This document shows, one piece after another, positions 41,000-49,569 of a DNA stretch of 64,000 bases. This DNA is from Amarobacter sp964507025 (GTDB taxonomy: Bacteria > Chloroflexota > Dehalococcoidia > Tepidiformales > Tepidiformaceae), in the NCBI GenBank assembly GCA_964507025.1, contig CAZDOK010000008.1, positions 62,001 through 126,000 on the forward strand. The letters are read 5' to 3'. The notes beneath the pieces are model-generated. The model saw only the letters and a list, made by a program, of their open reading frames with translations, did not search any database and was not told the origin of the DNA. The stretch's first letter is position 1. Each line of letters opens with the position of its first letter. The position numbers and the translations under genes were made by a program.

Positions 41000-43753
41000 A
41001 TGCCAACGCTGGTCGTTTCCGAGGGTGGCGAGGAGCGCACGATCCCCTTCTCGGGGAGTGTGGTCATTGGCCGCTCGGCCGATGTCGATGTGCAGCTTCA
41101 CAACCCGCGGGTATCGCGGCATCACGCGTCCATCGTGCCGACACCCGGGGGCCTGATGTTCATGGACCTGGGCAGCGCAAACGGTTCGCGCGTCAATGGT
41201 CATGAGGTCGAACCTCGCGTGCCTGTTCCCGTAGGAGCAGGCGATCTGATTGCCCTTGCCGACTCGGAGATCCGGGTAAGCGACGGCGCCGTGACACCGC
41301 CGGCGGCGCAACCGGCCACCGGTGGAGCCACCCGCATTGCCGCGGCGCCTCCCGCACCTGTCGGGCCCCACGCGACGATGATGACCGCCTTCATGCCGCG
41401 GCTGGAGATCGTGACGGCGGCCGGAACCCGGGAGGTGCCGCTCCAGGGCGACACCATCACCCTGGGCAGGGAGGCCGACAACGTGATCCGGGTCGAGGCC
41501 GACGTGGTTTCGCGGCATCACCTGGTGCTGCGCCGCACGGGCACCGCATACACCGCCGAAGACCTCGGGACGACGAACGGCATCCGCATCGGTGGTCAGC
41601 GGGTGCCCACACACGAGCTGCGCGACGGCGATGTGCTGGATATCGCGGGCGAGGTTTCGCTGCGGTACTTCACCTCTCCGGTGGAGGCGGCTCCGGTGGA
41701 GGAGCAGGAGGTCGCCCTCGATCCATCGCGGGTGGTCACCGTCGGGCGGGCGGAGGGCTGCGAGCTGCGACTGACACATCCGACCGTGTCGCTCCTCCAT
41801 GCGCGCGTTTCGCCCGGGCCGGGCGGGGTGCGGGTAGTGGAAGACCTGGGGTCGACGAATGGGACGTACGTCAACGGCATTCGGCTGGTCCAGGGCGAGG
41901 TGCGCACGCTCGCAGCCAGCGATGTGGTCCAGGTTGGGCCGGTGCGCCTGCACTTCACGGCGCAGGGAATCCGACGCGAAGACCACTCGCAGCACATCCG
42001 TCTGACGGCGGTAGGGCTGAACCAGCGCGTGAGCGAGAAGCTCAACCTGCTGCAGAACATCTCGGTGGTCATCGAGCCCCAGGAGTTTGTCGCAATCGTG
42101 GGTGTGAGCGGCTCGGGGAAGTCGACCCTCCTGGGGGCGCTGAGCGGCCTGCGGCCCGCGACGGACGGGGACGTGCTCCTGAACGAGACATCGCTGTACG
42201 ACCACTTCGACGCGTTCCGCACTACGCTGGGCTATGTGCCGCAGGACGACATCCTCCATCGTGAGCTGCCGGTCGGGCGCGCGCTGGAGTATGCGGCCGA
42301 GCTGCGCCTGCCCGACGACACGAGCGCGGGCGAACGCCACGGCAGGGTGGAATCGGTGCTTGGCACGCTCGGGTTGAATGAGCGCAAGGAGACACCGGTA
42401 GGCCGGCTCAGTGGCGGCCAGCGCAAGCGCGTGTCGATTGGCGCGGAGCTGCTCACGCAGCCGGGCCTGTTCTTCCTCGACGAGGCGACCTCGGGGCTGG
42501 ACCCTGGCACCGAAAGCCAGCTGATGCGGCTGCTGCGCAAGCTCGCCGACGACGGACACACCATCGCGCTCATCACCCACGCGACCAAGAACGTGATGCT
42601 CTGCGACCAGGTGTTGTTCCTCGCGCGGGGCGGGAACCTTGCGTACTTCGGTCCCCCGGATCAGGCGCTCTCCTACTTCGGTGTGGAGGACTTCGACGGC
42701 ATTTACGAGAAGCTGGAGGCGGAGAAGTCGCCCGAGGAGTGGGCTGCGCTCTACCGCGCTTCGGGCCAGTACCAGGAGTTCGTGGTGCGGCGGTTGGCGG
42801 CGACGCCCGGCGGCGCGCCTGTGCCGGGAACCGCGGCGCTGGCGGCGAGGCCGGCTCCAGCCGCGGGGCGGACATCCTCCGCCTGGCACCAGTTCTGGGT
42901 GTTGTCGCGGCGCTACTTCGACCTGATCCGGCGCGACCGGGTGAACTTCGCCCTGCTGTTCCTGCTCGCGCCAGCGCTCTCGCTCATCGACCTGATCGCG
43001 TGGCCTGGCGACACACTGGACCGGACGACGGGCGATGGGAGCCGGGCGATGACCATGTTCTTCCTGGCGGCGCTGATCCCCTTCCTGGTGGGCTCGTTGA
43101 GTTCGGTGCGCGAGATCGTGAAGGAGTCGGCGATCTACGCGCGGGAGCGGGCTGTGTCGCTCAGGATCTGGCCGTACCTCTGGTCGAAGATGGCGATCGC
43201 GGCGTTGTTCGCGCTCTACCACGGGGCGGTGCTCTGGGCCGCGAAGGTCATCCTGATCGACTACCCGGGCATCAGCGCGGGCGACTACGCGGCGATGTAC
43301 GTCACCCTGGTGCTGGCGGTGGTCTCGGGCGTGATGTGGGCGCTGCTCATCTCGGCCGTCACCCGGCGCGAAGAGCAGGCGATGATGCTCATCATCGGCG
43401 TGATCGTGGTCCAGCTGGTGTTCTCGGGCGGGCTGGTACCGATATCAGACCTCGGGCCGGTGGGAGCGGTGCTGGCATCGCTCGATAGCACGTCGTGGGC
43501 GTTGAAGGGGCTGACGGCGGCCAGTGGGATTTCGACGGACGGCTGCACGGGGGACCTGTTGGCCTGCAACATGCCGGGCATCCAGGGCCTGGCGACACCA
43601 CAGGAGCGGCAGCTGGCGTATACAGGCATCGACGAGCAATTCGCGGACCTGTTCGGGGCGAACGTGGTGGTCTGCTGGGCGTGGATGCTTGGGCTCATCG
43701 CCGTCACGGCGCTGGTGGTTTACTGGCTGCAGAAGCGGAAGGACACGCTCTAG
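41000..43753 (+). CDS. ABC-2/ABCG-type exporter with three N-terminal FHA domains
   Basis: This 917-residue protein carries three FHA domains in series: residues 1-95 (GRSADVDV, SRHH 39-42, NG 61-62), 132-225 (GREADNVI, SRHH 171-174, NG 193-194) and 235-320 (GRAEGCEL, SLLH 264-267 with the usual Arg replaced, NG 287-288). An ABC ATPase follows (330-560; Walker A GVSGSGKST 368-376, signature LSGGQRKR, Walker B FFLDEATSG), then an ABC-2 membrane domain (640-917). The layout matches Mycobacterium tuberculosis Rv1747, a two-FHA exporter regulated by the kinase PknF, with one extra FHA. It is divergent from the tandem kinases, which may control it through phosphothreonine. The exported substrate is unknown. 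Confidence 0.94.
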   Translation: MPTLVVSEGGEERTIPFSGSVVIGRSADVDVQLHNPRVSRHHASIVPTPGGLMFMDLGSANGSRVNGHEVEPRVPVPVGAGDLIALADSEIRVSDGAVTPPAAQPATGGATRIAAAPPAPVGPHATMMTAFMPRLEIVTAAGTREVPLQGDTITLGREADNVIRVEADVVSRHHLVLRRTGTAYTAEDLGTTNGIRIGGQRVPTHELRDGDVLDIAGEVSLRYFTSPVEAAPVEEQEVALDPSRVVTVGRAEGCELRLTHPTVSLLHARVSPGPGGVRVVEDLGSTNGTYVNGIRLVQGEVRTLAASDVVQVGPVRLHFTAQGIRREDHSQHIRLTAVGLNQRVSEKLNLLQNISVVIEPQEFVAIVGVSGSGKSTLLGALSGLRPATDGDVLLNETSLYDHFDAFRTTLGYVPQDDILHRELPVGRALEYAAELRLPDDTSAGERHGRVESVLGTLGLNERKETPVGRLSGGQRKRVSIGAELLTQPGLFFLDEATSGLDPGTESQLMRLLRKLADDGHTIALITHATKNVMLCDQVLFLARGGNLAYFGPPDQALSYFGVEDFDGIYEKLEAEKSPEEWAALYRASGQYQEFVVRRLAATPGGAPVPGTAALAARPAPAAGRTSSAWHQFWVLSRRYFDLIRRDRVNFALLFLLAPALSLIDLIAWPGDTLDRTTGDGSRAMTMFFLAALIPFLVGSLSSVREIVKESAIYARERAVSLRIWPYLWSKMAIAALFALYHGAVLWAAKVILIDYPGISAGDYAAMYVTLVLAVVSGVMWALLISAVTRREEQAMMLIIGVIVVQLVFSGGLVPISDLGPVGAVLASLDSTSWALKGLTAASGISTDGCTGDLLACNMPGIQGLATPQERQLAYTGIDEQFADLFGANVVVCWAWMLGLIAVTALVVYWLQKRKDTL

Positions 43754-43767
43754 CGGAGCGGCGCCGG

Positions 43768-45240
43768 CTACTTCGCAAGCGCCCGCTTGAAGGCTTCCTC
43801 GACGGTGCGGAGCACCTTGAGCCGGGCGTGGAGCTTGTCCTCGGCCTCGACGAGCGTCCACGGGGCGAGTTCGGAGCTGGTCCGCTCAATCATGTCGCTC
43901 GCGGCCGCTTCATAGGCGTCCCACTTCTCGCGGTTGCGCCAGTCTTCCTCGGTGATCTTGTAGCGCTTGAAGCCCATGGCCTCGCGCTCCTGGAAGCGGC
44001 GCAGCTGCTCCTCCTTGCTGGTGGTGAGCCAGAACTTGAGGACGCTGCAACCGGAGAGGACCATCTGTTCCTCGAAGGCGTTGATCTCGCCGTAGGCGCG
44101 CTGCCAGTCGCGCGGGGCCGCGAAGCCTTCGAGCCGCTCGACGAGGACGCGGCCGTACCAGGACCGGTCGAAGATGGTCACGTGGCCCCAGCGGGGGAGG
44201 TTGCGCCAGAAGCGCCAGAGGTAGGGCCGGGCGCGCTCCTCGTCGGATGGGGCGGCGATCTGGACCACCTGGTAGAAGCGGGCATCGAGCGCCTGGGTGA
44301 CGCGGCGGATGGCGCCGCCCTTGCCCGCCGCGTCGGAGCCCTCGAACACCAGCACGGCGGAGCGCCGGCGATCCTGCAGCTCGCGGGCCATGCGGCCGAT
44401 GGCGAGCTGCCGCTGCACCAGCTCCTTGCGATACGCTTCCTCGGGGACGGCCTGCGCAAGGTCGAGCGTGGAGATGACGTTGGGCCGCACCGGCACGGGG
44501 AGCACGGGCTGCAGGGCGGGGGGTGGGGAGTCGGCGGCGAGGCGCTGTTCGATGGCGGCCAGGAGCGTCTCGGCGACCGTGAGATGACGGTAGCGTTCGT
44601 CCCACGCCTCGATGATGTGCCAGGGCGACTGTCCGGTGCTGGTCCGGCGGATTGCGCGGCTCGCGGAGTTCACGAACTGCTCGTAGGTCTTGTGGTAGCG
44701 CCAATCGAGCTTCGTGACGCGCCAGGCGGTGTCGGGGTTCCTGGCGAGCGCCTTGAAGCGCTTCTTCTGCTGGTCCCTGGTGATGTGGAGCCAGAACTTA
44801 ACGAGGAGGACGCCCTCGTCTTCGAGCATGCGCTCGAAATCGACGATGCGGCGCAGTCCGTCTTCGAGGCCGGCTTCGTCGAGGTTGCCAAGGGAGTGCT
44901 GGCTGATGGGGCGGGTGTACCAGGAGCCGAAGAAGATGCCGATGCGGCCCTTGCCGGGGAGGCGGCGCCAGAAGCGGTAGTACTCGGGGCGCTCGCGCTC
45001 CTCTTCGGAGGGCGCCCCCAGGGCGTGGGTCTCGATGCCGCGGGCATCGAGCCAGTTGAGGAGCATGTTGACGGTTTCGCCCTTGCCGGCGCCCTCGGCT
45101 CCGGCGACGACGATGACCACCGAGAAGTTGGCGGCGGCGAGGCGAAGCTGGGCATCGAGCAGGTCCTCGCGGATTTCAGGTTCGCGCCGGGCGAAGGTCT
45201 CGCGGTCGATCTTCCGGCCGAGCTGGGCGCTTTCGAACAT
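43768..45240 (-). CDS. pap: Two-domain PPK2: polyphosphate:AMP phosphotransferase
   Basis: This 490-residue protein has two fused PPK2 domains, the class II arrangement that phosphorylates AMP to ADP with polyphosphate. Walker A loops are GAEGAGKGE (47-55) and GSDAAGKGG (301-309). The C-terminal domain keeps the Walker B block FDRSWYGR, whereas the N-terminal one reads FFGSWYTR with the Asp lost, consistent with catalysis in the second domain as known for this class. It ends close to the convergent ABC exporter gene and follows the cyclase gene by 15 bp on the same strand, so the two are probably co-transcribed. Confidence 0.93.
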   Translation of the reverse strand: MFESAQLGRKIDRETFARREPEIREDLLDAQLRLAAANFSVVIVVAGAEGAGKGETVNMLLNWLDARGIETHALGAPSEEERERPEYYRFWRRLPGKGRIGIFFGSWYTRPISQHSLGNLDEAGLEDGLRRIVDFERMLEDEGVLLVKFWLHITRDQQKKRFKALARNPDTAWRVTKLDWRYHKTYEQFVNSASRAIRRTSTGQSPWHIIEAWDERYRHLTVAETLLAAIEQRLAADSPPPALQPVLPVPVRPNVISTLDLAQAVPEEAYRKELVQRQLAIGRMARELQDRRRSAVLVFEGSDAAGKGGAIRRVTQALDARFYQVVQIAAPSDEERARPYLWRFWRNLPRWGHVTIFDRSWYGRVLVERLEGFAAPRDWQRAYGEINAFEEQMVLSGCSVLKFWLTTSKEEQLRRFQEREAMGFKRYKITEEDWRNREKWDAYEAAASDMIERTSSELAPWTLVEAEDKLHARLKVLRTVEEAFKRALAK

Positions 45241-45255
45241 GCGGGGGCCTCCGTT

Positions 45256-47097
45256 TCAGGCTTGCTTCTGGATGGTCATGGCGGGGTCAAACGGCTCGGG
45301 CCGGGAGCGAAGGCACTCGACGGCGCGCGAGAGCAGTTGCAGGCTCGGGATGTCGTACTCGGGCCCCTGGCTGAGGATGCCTGCGAGCAGCCCGCAGGCT
45401 TCCGACCATTCGCGGGCTTCGAAGTGGGCGAGCGCCTTCTCGTAGGTGTCGCGCATGGCGAGCCAGCCAGGGGAGGGAGCACCCGGGTAGAGCTCATACA
45501 CCTCAACGGGATCGGCGAAGCCCTGGACGCGGAGGCCGCCGAGGCGCCGGGTTGCGTAACGGGCCGGGAGGCGTTCACGGGCCGCCCCCGAGATGACGGC
45601 CCCGACGCCGACGGACTTGGTCGCGTTTTCGAGGCGGCTGGCAAGGTTCACCGCGGGACCCATCGGACCGTACTTGAACTTCACGCGGCTGCCGGTGTTG
45701 CCGACGAGCGCCGGGCCGGTGTGGATGCCGACCCCCAGGCGAATGGGTTCGCCGGCGAGCGCTTCCCAGCGGGCGGAGAGCTCGGGGAGGCCGCCGAGGA
45801 AGGCGATGGCGGCGCGGCAGGCGCGGACCGGGTGGTCCGGCTGGTCGGTGGGTGCGTTCCACATGGCGAGCAGGCCATCGCCGACGTAATCGACGACCAC
45901 GCCGTCGGTCTCGCGGATGCCCTGGGACTGGAGCTCCATCACCTCTTGCATCATCACGAAGGTGCGCTGGGGGCCGAGGTTTTCGGAGATGCGCGAGAAG
46001 TTGCGGACGTCGCTGAAGAGGAGAGTGACTTCGCGTTCGCGGCCTTCGAGGAGCGAGGCATCGGCGGCAAGCTCGCGGGCGAGCTCGGGCGAGAAGAACT
46101 GCTCGAACTGGACCTGGCTGCGGATGGCGCGTTCGCGCTGCTCCTCGCGTTCGAGGCCCGCCCCGACGGCGGCGGCCAGGACCTGGACGACGAGGGCTTC
46201 GAGGGTGCTGATGCGCGGGGGAGGCGCGTTGGGGCGGAGCGATCGCGCTCCGTAGACGATGCCGATGACCTCGCCCCCCGGGCCCAGCACGGGTGCGGCC
46301 ACCACGGTATCGACGCCGACCAGGCTGGAGCTCAGGAATTCCGGGCCCAGGTTGCGAAAGACCGTCTGGCCCAGGCGGAGCACCTCATCGACGATGGTGG
46401 AGCTGTAGGGCGAGCGGTCGGCGGCGTCGGCGGGGCAGCGGGCGCCGATGACCCACCTGCCCTCCTTCCGGAGCAGTACCAGTCCGCGGTCGAGCCCCAC
46501 CAGGTCGACCACGGCGCGGGCGGTGGAGTCGAGGAATGCGGCGGAGGTGGCGGCCGCCTGCTGGACGGAGACGAGGGTTTCGAACCAGTGTGCGAGCACC
46601 TCGGGCCCCGGGGCTTCGCCGAGCTCGTGCAGGGCGACGGGATGGCTGGAAGGTGCCGCAGGACGAGCGATGACTTCGACCCCGGGTGGGAGGGGGTGAT
46701 CGTCGAGGGTGGTTGGGGCGCGGGCGGCGGGAGGAGCGGGCGCCGCCGGCGGCGCCTCGATCGGCTGCTCCGGGGGAGTCGCGGGGGCGGCCACCACGGC
46801 GATCTCGATCTGGCTGTGCCCAACGGTCAACACGGCCGGCGATTGGACGAGGCGCGACTCGCCAGTGGGGATCTCGCTGGCATCGCCGAGGCGGACGGGC
46901 GAGCTGCCGCTCAGGTTCTCGACGGTGAGGCGGCCGGCGCCGTCCTCCTCGACCCGGACGTGGTCGCGGGAGACGAAGGGGTCGGTGAGGAAGCAGCGCC
47001 GGGCCGCGCGCGCGGGACCGCGCCCGAATTCGAGCGGGCCGGCGGTGTGGTCGAAGGCCCACTCCTGCTCTTCGCTGCGGACGACGACGTGGAGCAT
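45256..47097 (-). CDS. FHA-GAF-class III nucleotide cyclase
   Basis: This 613-residue cytosolic signalling protein has an FHA domain (1-100; GRG 25-27, SRDH 43-46; the usual NG is replaced by NLSGSS), a Pro/Ala linker, a GAF domain (170-315) and a class III cyclase domain (352-530) with metal-binding Asp363 (FSDVRNF) and Asp407 (VGDGLLAMW) and the NLASRLENATK block. The base-specificity region reads KFKYGPMGPAVN, without the Asp or Thr seen in many adenylyl cyclases, so cAMP versus cGMP cannot be assigned. A C-terminal helical tail of about 70 residues follows. The ATG at 47097 has no Shine-Dalgarno sequence and lies inside a 14-bp hairpin. Confidence 0.92.
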   Translation of the reverse strand: MLHVVVRSEEQEWAFDHTAGPLEFGRGPARAARRCFLTDPFVSRDHVRVEEDGAGRLTVENLSGSSPVRLGDASEIPTGESRLVQSPAVLTVGHSQIEIAVVAAPATPPEQPIEAPPAAPAPPAARAPTTLDDHPLPPGVEVIARPAAPSSHPVALHELGEAPGPEVLAHWFETLVSVQQAAATSAAFLDSTARAVVDLVGLDRGLVLLRKEGRWVIGARCPADAADRSPYSSTIVDEVLRLGQTVFRNLGPEFLSSSLVGVDTVVAAPVLGPGGEVIGIVYGARSLRPNAPPPRISTLEALVVQVLAAAVGAGLEREEQRERAIRSQVQFEQFFSPELARELAADASLLEGREREVTLLFSDVRNFSRISENLGPQRTFVMMQEVMELQSQGIRETDGVVVDYVGDGLLAMWNAPTDQPDHPVRACRAAIAFLGGLPELSARWEALAGEPIRLGVGIHTGPALVGNTGSRVKFKYGPMGPAVNLASRLENATKSVGVGAVISGAARERLPARYATRRLGGLRVQGFADPVEVYELYPGAPSPGWLAMRDTYEKALAHFEAREWSEACGLLAGILSQGPEYDIPSLQLLSRAVECLRSRPEPFDPAMTIQKQA

Positions 47098-47134
47098 CGT
47101 GCTCGCGGGCGGCAGTTTGGGAGCACGATGCTCC
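47091..47134. promoter_or_regulatory. 14-bp perfect inverted repeat over the cyclase start codon
   Basis: GGAGCATCGTGCTC (47091-47104) and GAGCACGATGCTCC (47121-47134) are exact complements separated by 16 nt. In the minus-strand mRNA the ATG sits in the 3' arm, so folding would hide the start. Each arm is itself a palindrome, GAGCA-N3-TGCTC, with centres 29 bp apart, so a DNA operator is the alternative. Confidence 0.75.
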
Positions 47135-47246
47135 GGGCCGCCGGGGCCAGCGTAAGGCGGGAGCGTTGCGCTGAGAAGAGAACGACGGGGTGCCGTGTGG
47201 GGGACCGGCCGGCCGGATTATGCCCGGCCGGCCGCCTGAACGAGGC

Positions 47247-48050
47247 TTATGGGGCGTAGTTGGGGCTGGGCGGCCCAAACGGCGCGATGGTGAACGTCGC
47301 CTGTTCGGGGGTGCTACTGCCGAGTCCACCGAGGTTGACGACCTTGGGGCCGGCGAGCTGGACAGTCCCGGCCGATGTCGCGGTGCCTGAGACGGAATAG
47401 GCCGCCTGCCCACCGCCCGGGCAGGCGTGGAAGTGGATGGACCCGGATACGTTCGCTCCCTGCTGGGAGAGTGACACGGTCCAGCGGTAGTAAGGCGGGT
47501 TGTCGCAGGTGCCGGAGCTATACCAGGTGCCGGCGAAGTTCGTGATTGGCGCGGTGGTCGGTGTTGGTGTTGGAGTGGCGGTTGGCGCCGTGGTTGGCGT
47601 GGCGGTTGCGGTTGGCGTATTCGTGGGAGCCGTGGTTGCGGTAGCGGTTGCGGTTGGGGGGGCCGTGGGCGCCGAAGTTGGCGCGGTTGTGGCCGGCGGG
47701 CGCGTGGCCGTGGCGGTTGCGGGAGCGGTGGTCGCGGTCGCGGCCGTGGTTGGGCTCGGGCTGGTGGCAGCGGTCGCAGTCGCGGCCGTCGGCGACACGG
47801 CAGGCGATGGGCTGGCGGTGGGCGACCCGGCAGAGGTTGGTGCGGCGGTCGCGGTGGCGGCCGTTGGCGACGCGAGGGCGGTGGGTGTGCTGTCGCCGCC
47901 AGCCGGGGTGCCGTCGTCGCTGTCATCCTGGAATGCGAACGTCGCGCACCAGCCGGCCAGGGCGACGATGGCGACGATGCCGGCGCCGATGGCGCCGTAG
48001 CGGATCAGGGGCGAACCGGACGCCCCACCGTTGCTGCGCTGCTGAGTCAT
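47247..48050 (-). CDS. Membrane-anchored protein with Thr/Ala/Pro stalk and small ectodomain
   Basis: This 267-residue protein has a short basic N-terminus, one membrane helix (about 16-39, LIRYGAIGAGIVAIVALAGW), a stalk of about 130 residues made of Thr, Ala and Pro repeats (probable surface spacer), and a C-terminal domain of about 95 residues (TNFAGTWYSSGTCDNPPYYRW, ACPGGGQAAYSVSGTATSAG) with two Cys and a beta-rich pattern. The family is not recognised. ATG 48050 has GGGGAGAA upstream; a longer frame is open but without support. The 149 bp to the cyclase gene hold the 14-bp palindrome and nothing else recognised. Confidence 0.75.
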   Translation of the reverse strand: MTQQRSNGGASGSPLIRYGAIGAGIVAIVALAGWCATFAFQDDSDDGTPAGGDSTPTALASPTAATATAAPTSAGSPTASPSPAVSPTAATATAATSPSPTTAATATTAPATATATRPPATTAPTSAPTAPPTATATATTAPTNTPTATATPTTAPTATPTPTPTTAPITNFAGTWYSSGTCDNPPYYRWTVSLSQQGANVSGSIHFHACPGGGQAAYSVSGTATSAGTVQLAGPKVVNLGGLGSSTPEQATFTIAPFGPPSPNYAP

Positions 48051-48180
48051 ACTGGTTCTCCCCGGGTTGGTGTGGTGGGCACGTTGGAGTTCCTCAACAG
48101 CCCGCGATGGCAGAAGACGGGGAGGCACCCAGGGCGAGCGGTTGGCCGCCAGCCTACACCGGATGGTCTCCCGTTTCCTA

Positions 48181-49344
48181 CTACTTTCTGAACACGATCA
48201 GCGGGTCCACCCCCATGATGCGGATGACCGGTACCGCCGCTCCGGCGAGGCTCATGCCCAGCATGGAAGCGAACGCGCGCAATGCTGGAGCCGCTTCCAC
48301 GGCCACGCCGATATCTGGCACCGCATGGACGACGAGCGGACCGATGGCAAGGACGCCCGCGAGCCCGAGCAGGAACCCCACCACGCCGAGGAACAGCGCC
48401 TGGTAGACCACGGTGCGGAGCAGATACCCGTTCGAGGCGCCGATCGCCTTGAGTACGCCGAAGTCGCGCAGGCGTTCAGCCGTGGTGGTGTACATCGTCA
48501 GGCCGACGATGGCGATGCCGACAAGGAACCCGACGATGGTCATCACGTTGATGGGCTGGACGAAGAGGTCGCCAAGGATGTCCCGGTCGTTTGCCGAGAG
48601 TTCGGCGCGCGTCATGGCCTCGACACCCGGGACGGTCGCATTGATGGAATCTGCAAGGGTGGCGCCCCCGGCGCCAGCCGCGGCGTGGACCAGGACGAAG
48701 CTGACACTCCCGGGCGCATTGATCAGCGCCTGGGCCGTATCGCGGCGGACGAAGACCAGCTTGCCGGCGATGCCGGCCGTCCCGGCGGAGAAACCGACCG
48801 CAACGAGCGACTGCCCGCCCATCTCGACGGTTTCGCCGAGACGGATGGAGAGTTCGCTGGCGAGGACTTCATCGAGGACGACCTCGCCGGGATCGAGGAC
48901 TCCCCGGCCCCGGGCGAGCTCCCAGGGGCCGCCAAGCATTCCGGAGGGGTCGTAGCCGATGAGGATGGCGGGTTTCGCTGCGCGCTCGCCGGAGGCGATG
49001 ACGTTGAACCGCACGATGCCCGATGCCCCGGCGACTCCGGGCACCGCGGCGATCGCCGCCTCCGTCTGCTCTGGCAGGGTTGAGACCGCGAGCGACATGT
49101 TGTTCACGCCCTGCCGCGCGACGAACACATCGGCTCCGACGTTGTCGATGTAGGCGGTCGATTTGGCGACGGTGCCATCCATGATCGCCTGGAGCAGCAC
49201 CACGAGGATGACGGCGAACGTGATCGCGCTGAGGCTCATGGCGAAGCGGAGCGGGTCGTTGAGCAGCGAGCGGGTGGAGAGGTGAACGCGGCCGGTCGCA
49301 AGCGGCCCGAAGAGCGACGATGCGTGCCAGGCTGGCTGTTCCAT
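48181..49344 (-). CDS. Orphan FtsX/DevC-type ABC permease
   Basis: This 387-residue protein has an N-terminal helix (about 36-56), an external domain (57-250), three C-terminal helices (about 265-290, 310-340 and 350-372) and the FtsX motif DFGVLKAIGASNGYLL. It is the membrane part of a MacB/DevC-like system, but no ATPase gene adjoins it; it could share the ATPase at 29457 or one outside the window (inference). ATG 49344 begins MEQPAWHASSLFGPL; the frame is open far upstream, but that extension lacks hydrophobic or conserved features. The 225 bp to the divergent protease gene show no other gene. Confidence 0.88.
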   Translation of the reverse strand: MEQPAWHASSLFGPLATGRVHLSTRSLLNDPLRFAMSLSAITFAVILVVLLQAIMDGTVAKSTAYIDNVGADVFVARQGVNNMSLAVSTLPEQTEAAIAAVPGVAGASGIVRFNVIASGERAAKPAILIGYDPSGMLGGPWELARGRGVLDPGEVVLDEVLASELSIRLGETVEMGGQSLVAVGFSAGTAGIAGKLVFVRRDTAQALINAPGSVSFVLVHAAAGAGGATLADSINATVPGVEAMTRAELSANDRDILGDLFVQPINVMTIVGFLVGIAIVGLTMYTTTAERLRDFGVLKAIGASNGYLLRTVVYQALFLGVVGFLLGLAGVLAIGPLVVHAVPDIGVAVEAAPALRAFASMLGMSLAGAAVPVIRIMGVDPLIVFRK

Positions 49345-49569
49345 GGGCACAGTGTCGCGCCGCGCGGCCCGAGGGCGGGACGGTCGATCGCTCCGGAGTT
49401 CAAGGCCGAGCGGCGGAAGGGAGAGGCCGGGAACTACGGCCGGAAAGCCCCGTGAATCGGACCGTTCGGGGCGCGGCGGCGGGCGGTGCCACGCAATACG
49501 GTTGTGAGGCGCCGTGCCGGGCTCCCGTCTGCGCGGGCGCATCTGGCCCGTCCGGGGGAGGGTAAGCAT

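Noticed and set aside
43495..47259. A 1,254-codon open frame on + opposite the PPK2 and cyclase genes
   Set aside because: High-GC shadow of the minus-strand genes: low-complexity Gly/Glu/Ala composition, no family similarity, while the opposite strand encodes clear enzymes.
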